From Clostridiales bacterium (GTDB lineage: Bacteria > Bacillota > Clostridia > Christensenellales > Borkfalkiaceae), in NCBI GenBank assembly GCA_015055965.1, contig SVHG01000008.1, forward strand, positions 45,434 through 109,433: DNA of 64,000 bases. Direction: 5' to 3'. Below are positions 32,104 to 41,964 of this stretch, piece by piece. The position numbers and the translations under genes are program-made. How positions within the stretch are numbered: position 1 is the first letter of the stretch; each line of letters starts with the position of its first letter. Under the pieces are notes generated by a model. It did not search any database. It was not told where the DNA came from and was given only the letters and a program-made list of their open reading frames with translations.

Positions 32104-35100
32104 TTACTTTACCAGCTTTCCGTTACATTCAATTTCTTGGAACGTAATGCCGTTAGCGTGTGCAGATCCTGATATAAAGAATCTTATTTTTTGAGCCTTA
32201 ACGCCTTGCAAATCAAAGAGAAGATAGTCGTTGTTAAGCCCTTCATTTATAACCAAATGGGTTAGAAGCTCCGTACTGTTTACACAGTTAACTACGTCCT
32301 TCCATTCACCGTTATAATAAATTTGAATTAATATATCCTTACCAACGCTTGTCTTCTTCGCATCTAAGGTAATGGAATCCTTGGTATCGTAAAGGTAAAA
32401 CTTAAGTTCACAAAGCTCGTATTCTTGCTCGCCAAAATCTAAGGTTGCATCCATAAATGCGGTGGTATTATTCATTTTTGTAGAAAATCTACCAACCTGT
32501 TCTTCTACCTTATTTCCATCCGTTAAGGTTTCATATCCGCCACCCTTAAACCAGCTGGCAGTTAGAACCTCCGCATTAGCCGCTTCAGTGGGCACGAATT
32601 GCTTACCGCTGAATACGTTTGCTATAAGCTGGGGATTAGGATCGGGATCAGGCTCCGGCATGCTTTCTGCAACGGTAGAAGCAGTACCGTAGCATTCAAT
32701 TTCATACAAGGTCGTCCAACCGCTTGAGGTTTGACCGGGAATAACGATTTTAACCTTAGAAGCGTATGCGTCGCCAAGATTGAAAATAAGCCAATTACCA
32801 ACGCCACCCTCGTTTTTAACCAAATATTTTTCTATTTCGCTCGTAGTAGCGCAATTTACAAGCACGCTCCATTCGCCGTCGAAATATGCTTGAACCTCAA
32901 ATCCGCTACCAAATTTAGATATACCGTCTTTATATAAGTAAACCTTTAACGTGGAAACGAGATGTGCGCCTTGAAGATCAATAATCGCCTCTATTTTACC
33001 GCCGTTTTGCTTACTTGAATATCTTCCCTTAAATTCTTCGTATATAACGCCGTCCGTAAGAGTTTGATAGCCGTAAGTAGCAGAATAAATATTGCCTGCC
33101 GTTTCACTTGTAGGAATAAACTGTTTACCGCTAAATAGGTTAATGAGCTCCACCTTTTCATCAAGTAAAGCACCAAATGCAGTAACCTCATTCAATGCAA
33201 TATTGCTACCCTTCGCGCTTATTCTAAGCTTATTTGCCTTTTCGTCATCAAATTCTAGCATAACGCATTCATCTTGGGCTACGAAATATTCTTCAATTTG
33301 ACTGTTAGTTAAAAATTCAGCTAAAACGATCCATTCACCTTTATATAATCCCTCTAGCTTTAAATAGTCGCCGGCATATTCAATACCGCCACTTACAAAA
33401 ATCTTAACGTTAGATAGACTATATACTCCTTCAAAATCCACGATAGCGCTTATTTCACCCGAAGCGATAAACGTACCTGCTTCATCATTAAAGGACTTAC
33501 CGTCTGTTAAAGCGGAATAATTTAACGCGCTTTCTTTTGCTGAAACAAACTGTTTACCAATTAAAATATTGTTACCGCAGTTTCCTTCAGTTAACGCTAT
33601 CAATTCACTTTCACTGTTATCGTATTTAGAAAGAATAGAAACAGCGTATTGGCTATTCGGATTATAAGTAGCAGTTATTAAAGTTCCTTTTTCTTGAGAA
33701 ATTAGGGTAAACTCACTCTCTCCAAGCGCCCTTTCGTAAAGATTAATCTTACCGGCGCTCTCATTAGCGCTTACTTCAACCTTAATTTCCCCTTCTACTA
33801 TTTCCCAAGTTGCAGAATAAACCTCTAAATCTGTTAGAATGGGATTGGAATAGCAAAGCGCGCGCTTACTTTCCACACCACTTGCGTTTTCTGCAGTTAC
33901 AACAAAGGTCTTTCTTAAGTTTGCATGCTCTTTAGCAATTGTAAGTAAATATTCGGGTTTAGTTGAGCTACCAACAAAAGTATAAGAAGCATCGTTTTCG
34001 ATTGCAACGTAAACGTTATATTTAACAGCCCCTTCAACCGCATTCCAGCTTAAATCAAATTGGTTAAAGTTAACCCTTTCAAAGGTAAACTCGGTAGGCT
34101 TTTCGGGGCGTTCTACCCTTTTTAATCCGTCAAAATAGTAGGTTTCGCCCACTTCAGTATTAAACGTAATAACGTTTTTACCCGTTACGCTATATTTTAC
34201 CTCTTCTCCCGCGCTGTTATAAACTTTAACGCCGGTAACAGACGGATATTTAACTGAAAGAGAGCCACCTGACTTAGAAAGAATATTAATTCGTGAAGCA
34301 ACGCTATTTTCCCAGGCAACGCTAACCTCAAAATTACCCCTTGCAACTAAGCCCGTATAAGAGCCCTTTGACCAATTAGTGGGAAGAGCGGGAAGTATTT
34401 CTATATACTGTTCGTCACTTTGTAATAGCATTTCCGCAAGTGCCGCGGTAGTACCGCTGCTTGCTTCTATTTGGAATATCTTACCGCAAACCATAAGTAG
34501 GTTTTCCAAGGTAGAATTTCTTAAATTACCTGCAAGCATTTGCTGAGCTAAATCACCTTCTCCGGCTCTTGCGTATAAAGCCTGCTTATGCGCCCACGCC
34601 CAAGCAACTATACTTGCCTCGTTATTGCTTGTGTTTCCGTTAGGCCAATCCATAAGCCCGTTATTTCTGCCGTATAAAGAAACTAAAGCCGCATCCAACC
34701 ACGCTTCCGTTGAAGAATTGATAAGATTGCCGGGGAATAGTCCAACTAATTGAGAAATGTGGCGGTGATTGGGATTGCCAAGCGAGCCGTAATAATCTTC
34801 TTCACGGAATTCCTTAATTTGACCTGAAAGGCCAACGTGAATAGGATCGTATTTATCAAGCTGATTCATTATGGTTTTTAAAATAGAATAGTCGTCTAAG
34901 GAAAGTATTCCGTTATCTTCTAAATCTATTCCTAACGCCTTAGCGCACTCTAAGGCCTGATAGTTATTTAAATACGCCATAGTCTGCGCGTAAGCAGTAC
35001 CGGTTGTGTAATACCATACGCCGTTAACGTACATTTCAGGTGAATCGCAATATTCTACCAAATATTTACCGTCGTATTCCTTAACGCACTTAGTTATAAA

Positions 35101-36876
35101 TCTTGCAGCGTTTGCAAGCACCTCGTAAACGGTTTCTAAAACCTCTTCGTCCTTAGTGAACTGATAATAATCGTAGAATACCTGAGTTAAAAGGCCAAGG
35201 TTACCGCTTGAACGGTCCGCGTTAAAGAAGAATGGGTTACCGGCTACGCTCATAGCCCAGCCGTTACCGCCGTCCTCACCGTAAACGTCCGGATTATGCT
35301 TTGATATAGTGTCGTTCGCATATTGTTCAGCCACCTTCATATACGCCGAATTATAATCCACGTAGGGAATAAAGGTTTCTGCTAAGTTAGTACTAAAGGC
35401 GTGCCAATAGTTCATTTGAATATTGATATTACTCCAATATCCGCTTGACCAAGCAGGCGTATTATAACAGTTCCACGCCCCTTGAAGGTTTGCAGGTAAA
35501 GCCCCCTCGCGTGAAGATGCTATAATTAAATATCTGCCGTATTGGAATAATAAGGTTTCCAAGTAAGAGCTATGACTACCGCTATTATATTTTTCTAATA
35601 GCTTATCGGTTGTAAGGGCAAAATCCAACGAATTACAGTTAAGATTTAAATCTACCCTACCGAATAATTTACCGTAATCGCCAAGATGCTTGTTCTTTAA
35701 ATACTCGTAGCCCTCCTCGTAATCCCTAATAGATAACGCGGTGGTTATAGAACGCAAATATCTACCAACCTTTGCCCTAGCATCATCTAAAGTGGTTTTT
35801 GCAGTTTGCTTATTACGACCGTACTGACCACCTTCAAAATTTTCGCTACATAACTCGTAATCAGTTCCGAAGGTTGCAACTATGTACGCGCTGCTTGCCC
35901 CGCTTACTCTTATAACCCCGTCTTTATCTGTAACCACGCTTCCGTTTTTATCTGTGTAAGTGTTATTTACCGTATCGGCAACAACGCTACCGCCGTTAGT
36001 GTATACGCGATAATAACCAACGAAATCCACACCGTAATAGCCAAGCGTACCGCTAAGCTCTATACAGCCAACACCCCCTTCCACGGAAGAAACAACGCTA
36101 CCCGTTTTAGAAAATCCGTCGCCGGGATATTTCATATAAGATTGCTTAAAGGGTATTGTTGGGCGTAACGTAAAGGATAAATCCCCGCCTTGCGCGTTTA
36201 AACGAATAACCAACGCCTTATCCGGATAAGAGGTAAAGTATTCTCTACTGTAATTAACACCCTTATAGGTATAAGAAACACCGCTTATTGCCTTTCGCAA
36301 ATCAAGATATCTGTTATAGTTAGTTACACCTGATAAAACGTGCCCAAAATCTATATAAGTTTCCGAAAAGTTGTTTAAACCGCCGATTTGAGGGTAAGAG
36401 GTGCTTCCGTTTTGATTTAAAACGTACTGCCAAGGGTTAGAAAGAGTTTTTTCGGTAATCTGCACCCTTTCAGTTTCCGTTCTACCAAAAACGTTTGCTC
36501 CAATATAGCCGTTACCTATTGGCATAGACCAGTTTTGCCAGCCTATATCCTGCCCGGCCATCATACTTGCCTCTTCAGAGCATTCGTTAATAAAGGGCGC
36601 AGGCTCGTCGTATTGAAGCTTTAATGGAATATTATCTGCACTAACCGTTAACGTTCCCAAATCTATACCTCCTTGCTCTTCTACGCTGCTTGAAGAAGAG
36701 CTTTCACTTGAAGAACTGCTTGAAGAGCTATCTTCTGAACTGCTTGATTCGCTTGATGGAGCAGAAGAGTCGAAAGTCCCGCTTGAAGAGCTTTGCGGAT
36801 CCTGTTCACACGCAAAGGCTGTAAAGGGAAGCATTACGCAAAAAAGAGCTATCATAATTCTTTTTAAAAATTTCAT
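32104..36876 (-). CDS. GH95-type alpha-L-fucosidase lipoprotein with FnIII and F5/8C domains
   Basis: 1590 aa; the ATG at 36876 is preferred over the adjacent 36879 for better spacing to GAGGTGA. Lipobox FAC (Cys23), then a long Ser/Glu linker. Residues about 90-870 match GH95: WSMPIGNGYIGANVFG, SSREGALPANLQGAWNC, the asparagine motif NINIQMNYWHAFSTNLAE, GRNNGLMDWPNG and CGKIFQIEASSGTTAALAEML. GH95 enzymes remove alpha-1,2-linked fucose from host glycans by inversion. A fibronectin-like domain near 925-1020 and several discoidin-like carbohydrate-binding domains follow. It is cell-anchored and divergently transcribed from an AraC regulator through a symmetrical promoter. alpha-L-galactosidase is the alternative activity in this family. 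Confidence 0.88.
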   Translation of the reverse strand: MKFLKRIMIALFCVMLPFTAFACEQDPQSSSSGTFDSSAPSSESSSSEDSSSSSSSSESSSSSSVEEQGGIDLGTLTVSADNIPLKLQYDEPAPFINECSEEASMMAGQDIGWQNWSMPIGNGYIGANVFGRTETERVQITEKTLSNPWQYVLNQNGSTSYPQIGGLNNFSETYIDFGHVLSGVTNYNRYLDLRKAISGVSYTYKGVNYSREYFTSYPDKALVIRLNAQGGDLSFTLRPTIPFKQSYMKYPGDGFSKTGSVVSSVEGGVGCIELSGTLGYYGVDFVGYYRVYTNGGSVVADTVNNTYTDKNGSVVTDKDGVIRVSGASSAYIVATFGTDYELCSENFEGGQYGRNKQTAKTTLDDARAKVGRYLRSITTALSIRDYEEGYEYLKNKHLGDYGKLFGRVDLNLNCNSLDFALTTDKLLEKYNSGSHSSYLETLLFQYGRYLIIASSREGALPANLQGAWNCYNTPAWSSGYWSNINIQMNYWHAFSTNLAETFIPYVDYNSAYMKVAEQYANDTISKHNPDVYGEDGGNGWAMSVAGNPFFFNADRSSGNLGLLTQVFYDYYQFTKDEEVLETVYEVLANAARFITKCVKEYDGKYLVEYCDSPEMYVNGVWYYTTGTAYAQTMAYLNNYQALECAKALGIDLEDNGILSLDDYSILKTIMNQLDKYDPIHVGLSGQIKEFREEDYYGSLGNPNHRHISQLVGLFPGNLINSSTEAWLDAALVSLYGRNNGLMDWPNGNTSNNEASIVAWAWAHKQALYARAGEGDLAQQMLAGNLRNSTLENLLMVCGKIFQIEASSGTTAALAEMLLQSDEQYIEILPALPTNWSKGSYTGLVARGNFEVSVAWENSVASRINILSKSGGSLSVKYPSVTGVKVYNSAGEEVKYSVTGKNVITFNTEVGETYYFDGLKRVERPEKPTEFTFERVNFNQFDLSWNAVEGAVKYNVYVAIENDASYTFVGSSTKPEYLLTIAKEHANLRKTFVVTAENASGVESKRALCYSNPILTDLEVYSATWEIVEGEIKVEVSANESAGKINLYERALGESEFTLISQEKGTLITATYNPNSQYAVSILSKYDNSESELIALTEGNCGNNILIGKQFVSAKESALNYSALTDGKSFNDEAGTFIASGEISAIVDFEGVYSLSNVKIFVSGGIEYAGDYLKLEGLYKGEWIVLAEFLTNSQIEEYFVAQDECVMLEFDDEKANKLRISAKGSNIALNEVTAFGALLDEKVELINLFSGKQFIPTSETAGNIYSATYGYQTLTDGVIYEEFKGRYSSKQNGGKIEAIIDLQGAHLVSTLKVYLYKDGISKFGSGFEVQAYFDGEWSVLVNCATTSEIEKYLVKNEGGVGNWLIFNLGDAYASKVKIVIPGQTSSGWTTLYEIECYGTASTVAESMPEPDPDPNPQLIANVFSGKQFVPTEAANAEVLTASWFKGGGYETLTDGNKVEEQVGRFSTKMNNTTAFMDATLDFGEQEYELCELKFYLYDTKDSITLDAKKTSVGKDILIQIYYNGEWKDVVNCVNSTELLTHLVINEGLNNDYLLFDLQGVKAQKIRFFISGSAHANGITFQEIECNGKLVK

Positions 36877-36979
36877 CATGTCACCTCAAAAAATAATCCT
36901 TATAGCTTTTAAAATTTCTTGAAAAATAAAGCCGTTATTTAAAATTTTTTTAATTTTTAAATAAAGGTCATTCTTTTGC

Positions 36980-37012
36980 TTGATTATACCATACCCTTTG
37001 AGGTATAATCAA
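36980..37012. promoter_or_regulatory. Symmetrical divergent promoter for GH95 and AraC genes
   Basis: A perfect 11-bp inverted repeat, TTGATTATACC - 11 bp - GGTATAATCAA. Each strand reads TTGATT, 18 bp, TATAAT, so the -35 of one direction overlaps the -10 of the other. RNA polymerase could bind in only one direction at a time, and a dimeric regulator could also use the symmetry. Confidence 0.7.
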
Positions 37013-37057
37013 TGTATAAAAATACATTATTTATTGTAAAATCGTTTAAAGGTGCAA

Positions 37058-37960
37058 ATGAATTTAAAAAAATTACCAAAGCACGAGCATTATTACCACA
37101 CTCACGCTGACTTTTTTAAAAACAACCTAGATTTAACACGCGTGTTCCTTATGCCCGATTATGAAATAGGTATGCACGAGCAGGAGTTTTACGAAATAAA
37201 CCTGATTACCAAAGGCAAAGGAATTCACTACCTTGGCGAAAGTCATATTCAAGCTAAGAAGGGGGACGTTTTTATTATACCGCCAAATCACAGTCACGGC
37301 TACGTTGGAGGTGCTGGATTTGACGTATTCCACGTTATTATTAGTGATGCTTTTATGAGTAAAAATATGGTAGACCTTCAACAGCTTCCCTCTTTTTTTA
37401 CATTATTCGGCGCAGAACCTCTTATGCGTGGAAAAACTCAAACGTCACTTAATCTGAGTTTAAGCGAAAGTAGCTTTAACAGCGTTATAGCCTTACTTAT
37501 GAGTGTAAGCGAATATACGAGCGAAACAGACCCCTTTGAATGCTTAAATAGGAATAGCTTAACGATGGTAATTATTAGCGCTTTATGTGAAGCCTACCAA
37601 AAGCAAGTAAACCCTTCAAGGCAAATTATGCCGGAGGACCAATCCTTCATGCAATCTATTTCTTATATTCACGAGTATTTTTATAAAAAAATCACCATTA
37701 ACGATTTAGCTGAAATAGCCCATCTTTCCCGCACGGCGTACATTAATAAATTTAAAAGCATTTGCAAAATGCCCCCCTCTACGTATATTACCAAGCTACG
37801 CGTGGACTCTGCAATGAATATGCTTACAAATACTGGCTTAAGCATTTCAGAAATAGCTTACCGCACCGGCTTTTACGATTCTTCACACTTTATAAAAATT
37901 TTTGAAGGATTAATTAAAACAACCCCACAAGAATACCGCAATTTAAAAAACAAAAGCTAA
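37058..37960 (+). CDS. AraC-family regulator with N-terminal cupin
   Basis: 300 aa from ATG 37058 (AAAGG 6 bp upstream; a GTG at 37052 is the alternative). The N-terminal cupin contains HEQEFYEINLITKGKG and GDVFIIPPNHSHGYVG, the usual sugar-sensing fold. The C-terminal pair of helix-turn-helices has ITINDLAEIAHLSRTAYINKFK and GLSISEIAYRTGFYDSSHFIKIFE, ending TTPQEYR. It is divergent from the GH95 gene and shares one promoter region with it, so it most likely controls fucoside use. It ends at a duplicated terminator hairpin. Confidence 0.9.
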   Translation: MNLKKLPKHEHYYHTHADFFKNNLDLTRVFLMPDYEIGMHEQEFYEINLITKGKGIHYLGESHIQAKKGDVFIIPPNHSHGYVGGAGFDVFHVIISDAFMSKNMVDLQQLPSFFTLFGAEPLMRGKTQTSLNLSLSESSFNSVIALLMSVSEYTSETDPFECLNRNSLTMVIISALCEAYQKQVNPSRQIMPEDQSFMQSISYIHEYFYKKITINDLAEIAHLSRTAYINKFKSICKMPPSTYITKLRVDSAMNMLTNTGLSISEIAYRTGFYDSSHFIKIFEGLIKTTPQEYRNLKNKS

Positions 37961-37963
37961 TAT

Positions 37964-38015
37964 AAAATAATTAAGGGATAGGCGTTTACCTATCCCTTTT
38001 TACTTGTTTAGTTAT
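37964..38015. repeat. 52-bp terminator-containing repeat, copy 1
   Basis: Identical over 52 bp to 43713-43764. It contains the hairpin AAGGGATAGG(CGTTTA)CCTATCCCTTTT at 37973-38000 and acts as a bidirectional terminator between two convergent AraC genes. Confidence 0.9.
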
Positions 38016-38030
38016 AGTTAATCTATATAC

Positions 38031-38906
38031 TCATTTTTTACCTTTTTTAGACCGTAATTCGTAAATATGATTACGAAATTCCGTAGGCGTAGTGCCCAGT
38101 TCCTTACGGAAAGCATAAAAAATATTTTTTTCTGTGCCAAAGCCGGATTCTTCCGCAACGTTACGAACGGTCATTTCCGTATGAACCAAAAGTAAACGCG
38201 CCTTTTGTAAACGTATATTAGTTAAATACTGCTTTGGCGTGCTACCGGTATTTTTATAAAATTCACGAATTAAAAAAGATTTTGAAACAAAAAGTTCTTT
38301 TGCAAGCTCCTCTATACTAATATTTTCCATAAAATGATGGTTTAAGTATTCCACGGCACGGCTTACAAGCTCTGTTATTTTTCTATCTTCACTTAGCTTT
38401 AAAAGTCTCATCAGCATCAAGTAAAGCTGACCTGAAATATCATATAAATCCATTTGATTAAGCGCGCAATCGTGAACTTTTTGAACACAGTTTATAAAAA
38501 ATTCAGCATCAATATTTGCAAGATAATAACCGTGCGCTTTAACGAAGGTGCGGTATATATCGTCTATATCAGAACCGTAAATATGCATAAAGTAAATTTC
38601 CCAAGGTGAATGAGGGGCTTCAATTAAACTTGGGTTTGCTAAATGAATAAACACTAAGCTTTCGGGCATAATGGAATATTTCTTTCCCTCGTAAAGCATT
38701 TCCGCCTGCCCGCTTTTGGTGTATGCTAACAGATAAGAGCTTCCACCGCTCCGCTTGTGGCTGTATCCCGCTTTATTATACTCGTACCCCACGCTTAAAA
38801 CTTTATATAATGACTTTGGCAAGGATGGATCACGGGGGATGTGTTGAATATAAGAGTTTTTAGTGCGAGTATTAATATATTCGCTCTCAAATTGAACTTT
38901 TGACAT
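38031..38906 (-). CDS. AraC-family transcriptional regulator
   Basis: 291 aa. N-terminal cupin-like domain with GYSHKRSGGSSYLLAYTKSG, YEGKKYSIMPESLVFIH and the AraC-type PWEIYFMHIYG; C-terminal helix-turn-helix pair with ISIEELAKELFVSKSFLIREFYK and MTVRNVAEESGFGTEKNIFYAFRKE, ending TTPTEFRNH. It is transcribed away from the LamG/InlB surface-protein gene, with 120 bp between them, and probably regulates it and itself. The sugar signal cannot be read from sequence. Confidence 0.9.
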   Translation of the reverse strand: MSKVQFESEYINTRTKNSYIQHIPRDPSLPKSLYKVLSVGYEYNKAGYSHKRSGGSSYLLAYTKSGQAEMLYEGKKYSIMPESLVFIHLANPSLIEAPHSPWEIYFMHIYGSDIDDIYRTFVKAHGYYLANIDAEFFINCVQKVHDCALNQMDLYDISGQLYLMLMRLLKLSEDRKITELVSRAVEYLNHHFMENISIEELAKELFVSKSFLIREFYKNTGSTPKQYLTNIRLQKARLLLVHTEMTVRNVAEESGFGTEKNIFYAFRKELGTTPTEFRNHIYELRSKKGKK

Positions 38907-38956
38907 ACTTACCTCATTAGTTCACTTTTTGGTACTAAAGTAGTCATTTTTTCACC

Positions 38957-38990
38957 TTGAAATAACCACTTTACTATGTTATTATAACAT
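38957..38990 (+). promoter_or_regulatory. Promoter and palindrome upstream of the surface-protein gene
   Basis: TTGAAA (38957-38962), 17 bp, TATTAT (38980-38985), overlapped by the palindrome ATGTTATTATAACAT (38976-38990). The palindrome may be bound by the divergently encoded AraC regulator. Confidence 0.5.
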
Positions 38991-39026
38991 TAGATATCTA
39001 TTTTGTAAACAAAAAGGAGGTATAAT

Positions 39027-41963
39027 ATGAACTCTAGCTCCAAAAAGATGTTTTTTAAATCATCTTTACTTATTTTAGTTGGTGCAATTTTTTTCACGTC
39101 AATTTTAGTAATTGCTCCAATAGCTTCTGCAAATGCATCAACAAAGTTTTCACCCACTGTTACAGTTAGCTACAACGGTTCATTTTCTTCCAGCAATGAA
39201 GACTACACCGTAACCCCCACACAAAGCGGTATTACCGCCGATAACGTTATTAGCGGAGGTTGGAATTATTCTTCAACCGATTCATACGTTGCTATTACCG
39301 CAAAAAACGGTAAGGCCATCGCTACGCAAACAAGCGGTATTACCCTAACGTTTAAACAGCGTACCCTAGTTGACCGTGACGTTGATAAAAATGCTGTAGA
39401 CCCCTACGAACAGTTATTCACGGTAGAGGGCGCAAACGGCGAAACCGCCCATATATGCGCAGGTGGTGTTTATTACATATCCGGAACGGGCGCGAGCTCC
39501 GTTTACGCACAAACACCTACTAGCCATTACGGAATGTTAACCGCTACCGAAAAGCATATTACTATTACCATGGATTTTATAAGCAACGTTATTTACGTTT
39601 ACTTTGACGGCGAGCTTGCTCAAAAATATATTGATGCTAACTCCAGATATCAAAACGTTGTTAGTGTTGTTAACACCTTTGAGTCCGTTTTAACGCAACC
39701 TAATTCCACTTTATATTTACGTAAGCCCTGCGAAAACAAAGCTAGCCGTAATACCGAAAGCTTCGTAATGGGTGACGTTCAAATTCACAACTCAGTTTTT
39801 ACCGCTGAACAAGCCGCTGAATATTACGATAGCTTAAACGCTACGCCTAATTTTAACGTTGAAATTAAGGTTGAAAATTTAACTAGCGAAGAATTTACAC
39901 AGCTTTCTAACGGCACGGGATTTGAAGTTAGCGAAGAAAGAGAGGGAGCGTTCCACTTTACTGATATTTCAAGTTACTTAACTATTACCGCAAACGAAGG
40001 TAAAAAGTTAGTTTCTGATGAAAAGGGTATTTCCTTCCACTTCTACCAGAAAAACACTACCGATATTTATTATAAAGATGAAAACGCCGTTCGCCCCGAA
40101 GTAACCGACGATTTTGAACAGCTATTTTGTGTAGAGGGCGAAAACGGTGAACTTGCATACATCTGTACCGGTGGCTTATATTACGTTGACGCAGAGGGAA
40201 CCCGCACGTACGCTCAACCTAGCACCGGAATCAAAAAACTACTTACTACCACTTGGAAATACGTAAGCATAGTGGTTAATAATAGCGAAAATAGCATTAG
40301 CGTTTACGTAGACGGCGAAAGAGCTCAATATTTTTCACCCACGGCGAATAAAGCTGCAGTTACTGCAAACGTAGTAAGTTTATTCTCTTCAGTGGCCACT
40401 AAAGAAGGCGCTAGCATTTACGTTCGTAAAAGTTGTCCAAAGAGGGAAGACCGCAACACTTCTACCCTAGTATTAGATGACATTATAATTGGTAACGGAA
40501 CGTTAACTGATGCTCAAGTGCTTGATTATTACGATTCAGCATTAGGCAACGCAAGAATACGTTTTGCTTCAAATATGCAAAACTGTGATATCCCTGACTT
40601 AGTAATTAAAAAGGGCTCTGCTCTTGCAGTAGATTCTTTCCCAGAAATTGAAGGTTACGTTTTTGAAGGCTTGTTTACCGACGAAAACTTCACTACACCC
40701 ATTGAAGCAGGCGCTACGATAAACGCTTCTTGCACCATTTACATTAAATATTCTTTAATTGAATATACTATCACCTACCACGGCGCAACCGTTAGCGAAA
40801 ACCCCACCTCTTACAATCTTGAAAGCAACGGCGTAACCATTTTAGACGCTCATAAGGAAGGTTACGTGTTTGACGGCTGGTATAGAACGGAAAACTTTGA
40901 AAACCAAACCAACTATCTTGTTCCCGGCTCTTACGGAAATATAGATTTATATGCTAAATTTACGCCTATTGTTTATTCTGTAACCTACGTTAAAAACGGC
41001 GGTGTATTCCAAAGCGCACCGGTAGAAACCTTCACGGTTGAAACGGTTGACTTTACACTTGCTAACCTTTGGAAAGCGCATTACGACTTTGTAGGTTGGT
41101 TCTTAGACGAAGCGCTGGAAAGTGAAATCACTCAAGTTGATACGGCTATTGCTAACGACGTTACCGTTTACGCTAAATTCTCACCCGTACATTATACTAT
41201 TGAATATATTGTTGGTGAAAATGCGGTATTAAGCGAAGGTGCTATTACCTCTTATACTGTTGAAGATGAAAGCGTGGCTCTTGCAACCGCAAGTAAAGAA
41301 AACTACGACTTTGCAGGTTGGTTCTTAGATGAAGCTTTACAAACTGAAATTACCCAAATTGACGTTGCAAATGCAAACGATATTACCCTTTACGCTAAAT
41401 TCATCCCCACCCCATACGCTATTGAATACGTTATTGGCAAAGGTGGAGTTTTAGCAGAAGGTGCAGTTACCTCTTATACGGTTGAAGATGAAAACGTTGT
41501 TCTTGTTTCTGCAAGCAAACACGGATACACTTTTGTAGGTTGGTTCTTAGATGAAGCGCTAGAAACGGCAATTACTCAAATTGATACTACAGCTGGTAGT
41601 AACGTTACCGTTTATGCTAAATTTAGCCCCATCGTTTACACTATTGAATACGTTGTTGGCAAAGGTGCCGTTTTAGAAGAAGGCGCTATTACTTCTTATA
41701 CGGTTGAAGATGAAAGTGTAACTCTTGCAACCGCAAGCAAGCACACTTACACCTTTGAAGGTTGGTACTTAGACCCCGAATTCACACAAGCAATTAGTGA
41801 AATTGATACACAAAAAGGTGAAAATCTTACTCTTTACGCTAAATTCACTAAATCTTCTAGCACGATTAGCTGTAACAGCATAGTAGGAAGCGCTAGCACC
41901 CTACTTACTTCGCTAGCTTTCGCTATTACCGCTTTATTTATCCACAAAAAAAGAGGTGAATAA
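39027..41963 (+). CDS. LamG/InlB-repeat surface adhesin with C-terminal anchor
   Basis: 978 aa with a very strong ribosome site (AAAAGGAGGT). Signal peptide (about 1-35). Two concanavalin/LamG-like domains (about 40-265 and 280-500) contain paired blocks FTVEGANGETAHICAGG / FCVEGENGELAYICTGG and YVYFDGELAQ / SVYVDGERAQ. From about 510, five or more Listeria-Bacteroides (Flg_new/InlB) repeats follow with GY.F.GW..DEA...IT.ID......VTVYAKF. The end is SCNSIVGS, a hydrophobic segment and HKKRGE: a tripartite anchor without LPxTG. It is likely a carbohydrate-binding adhesin. The next gene starts 1 bp after the stop. Confidence 0.85.
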   Translation: MNSSSKKMFFKSSLLILVGAIFFTSILVIAPIASANASTKFSPTVTVSYNGSFSSSNEDYTVTPTQSGITADNVISGGWNYSSTDSYVAITAKNGKAIATQTSGITLTFKQRTLVDRDVDKNAVDPYEQLFTVEGANGETAHICAGGVYYISGTGASSVYAQTPTSHYGMLTATEKHITITMDFISNVIYVYFDGELAQKYIDANSRYQNVVSVVNTFESVLTQPNSTLYLRKPCENKASRNTESFVMGDVQIHNSVFTAEQAAEYYDSLNATPNFNVEIKVENLTSEEFTQLSNGTGFEVSEEREGAFHFTDISSYLTITANEGKKLVSDEKGISFHFYQKNTTDIYYKDENAVRPEVTDDFEQLFCVEGENGELAYICTGGLYYVDAEGTRTYAQPSTGIKKLLTTTWKYVSIVVNNSENSISVYVDGERAQYFSPTANKAAVTANVVSLFSSVATKEGASIYVRKSCPKREDRNTSTLVLDDIIIGNGTLTDAQVLDYYDSALGNARIRFASNMQNCDIPDLVIKKGSALAVDSFPEIEGYVFEGLFTDENFTTPIEAGATINASCTIYIKYSLIEYTITYHGATVSENPTSYNLESNGVTILDAHKEGYVFDGWYRTENFENQTNYLVPGSYGNIDLYAKFTPIVYSVTYVKNGGVFQSAPVETFTVETVDFTLANLWKAHYDFVGWFLDEALESEITQVDTAIANDVTVYAKFSPVHYTIEYIVGENAVLSEGAITSYTVEDESVALATASKENYDFAGWFLDEALQTEITQIDVANANDITLYAKFIPTPYAIEYVIGKGGVLAEGAVTSYTVEDENVVLVSASKHGYTFVGWFLDEALETAITQIDTTAGSNVTVYAKFSPIVYTIEYVVGKGAVLEEGAITSYTVEDESVTLATASKHTYTFEGWYLDPEFTQAISEIDTQKGENLTLYAKFTKSSSTISCNSIVGSASTLLTSLAFAITALFIHKKRGE

Positions 41964-41964
41964 T

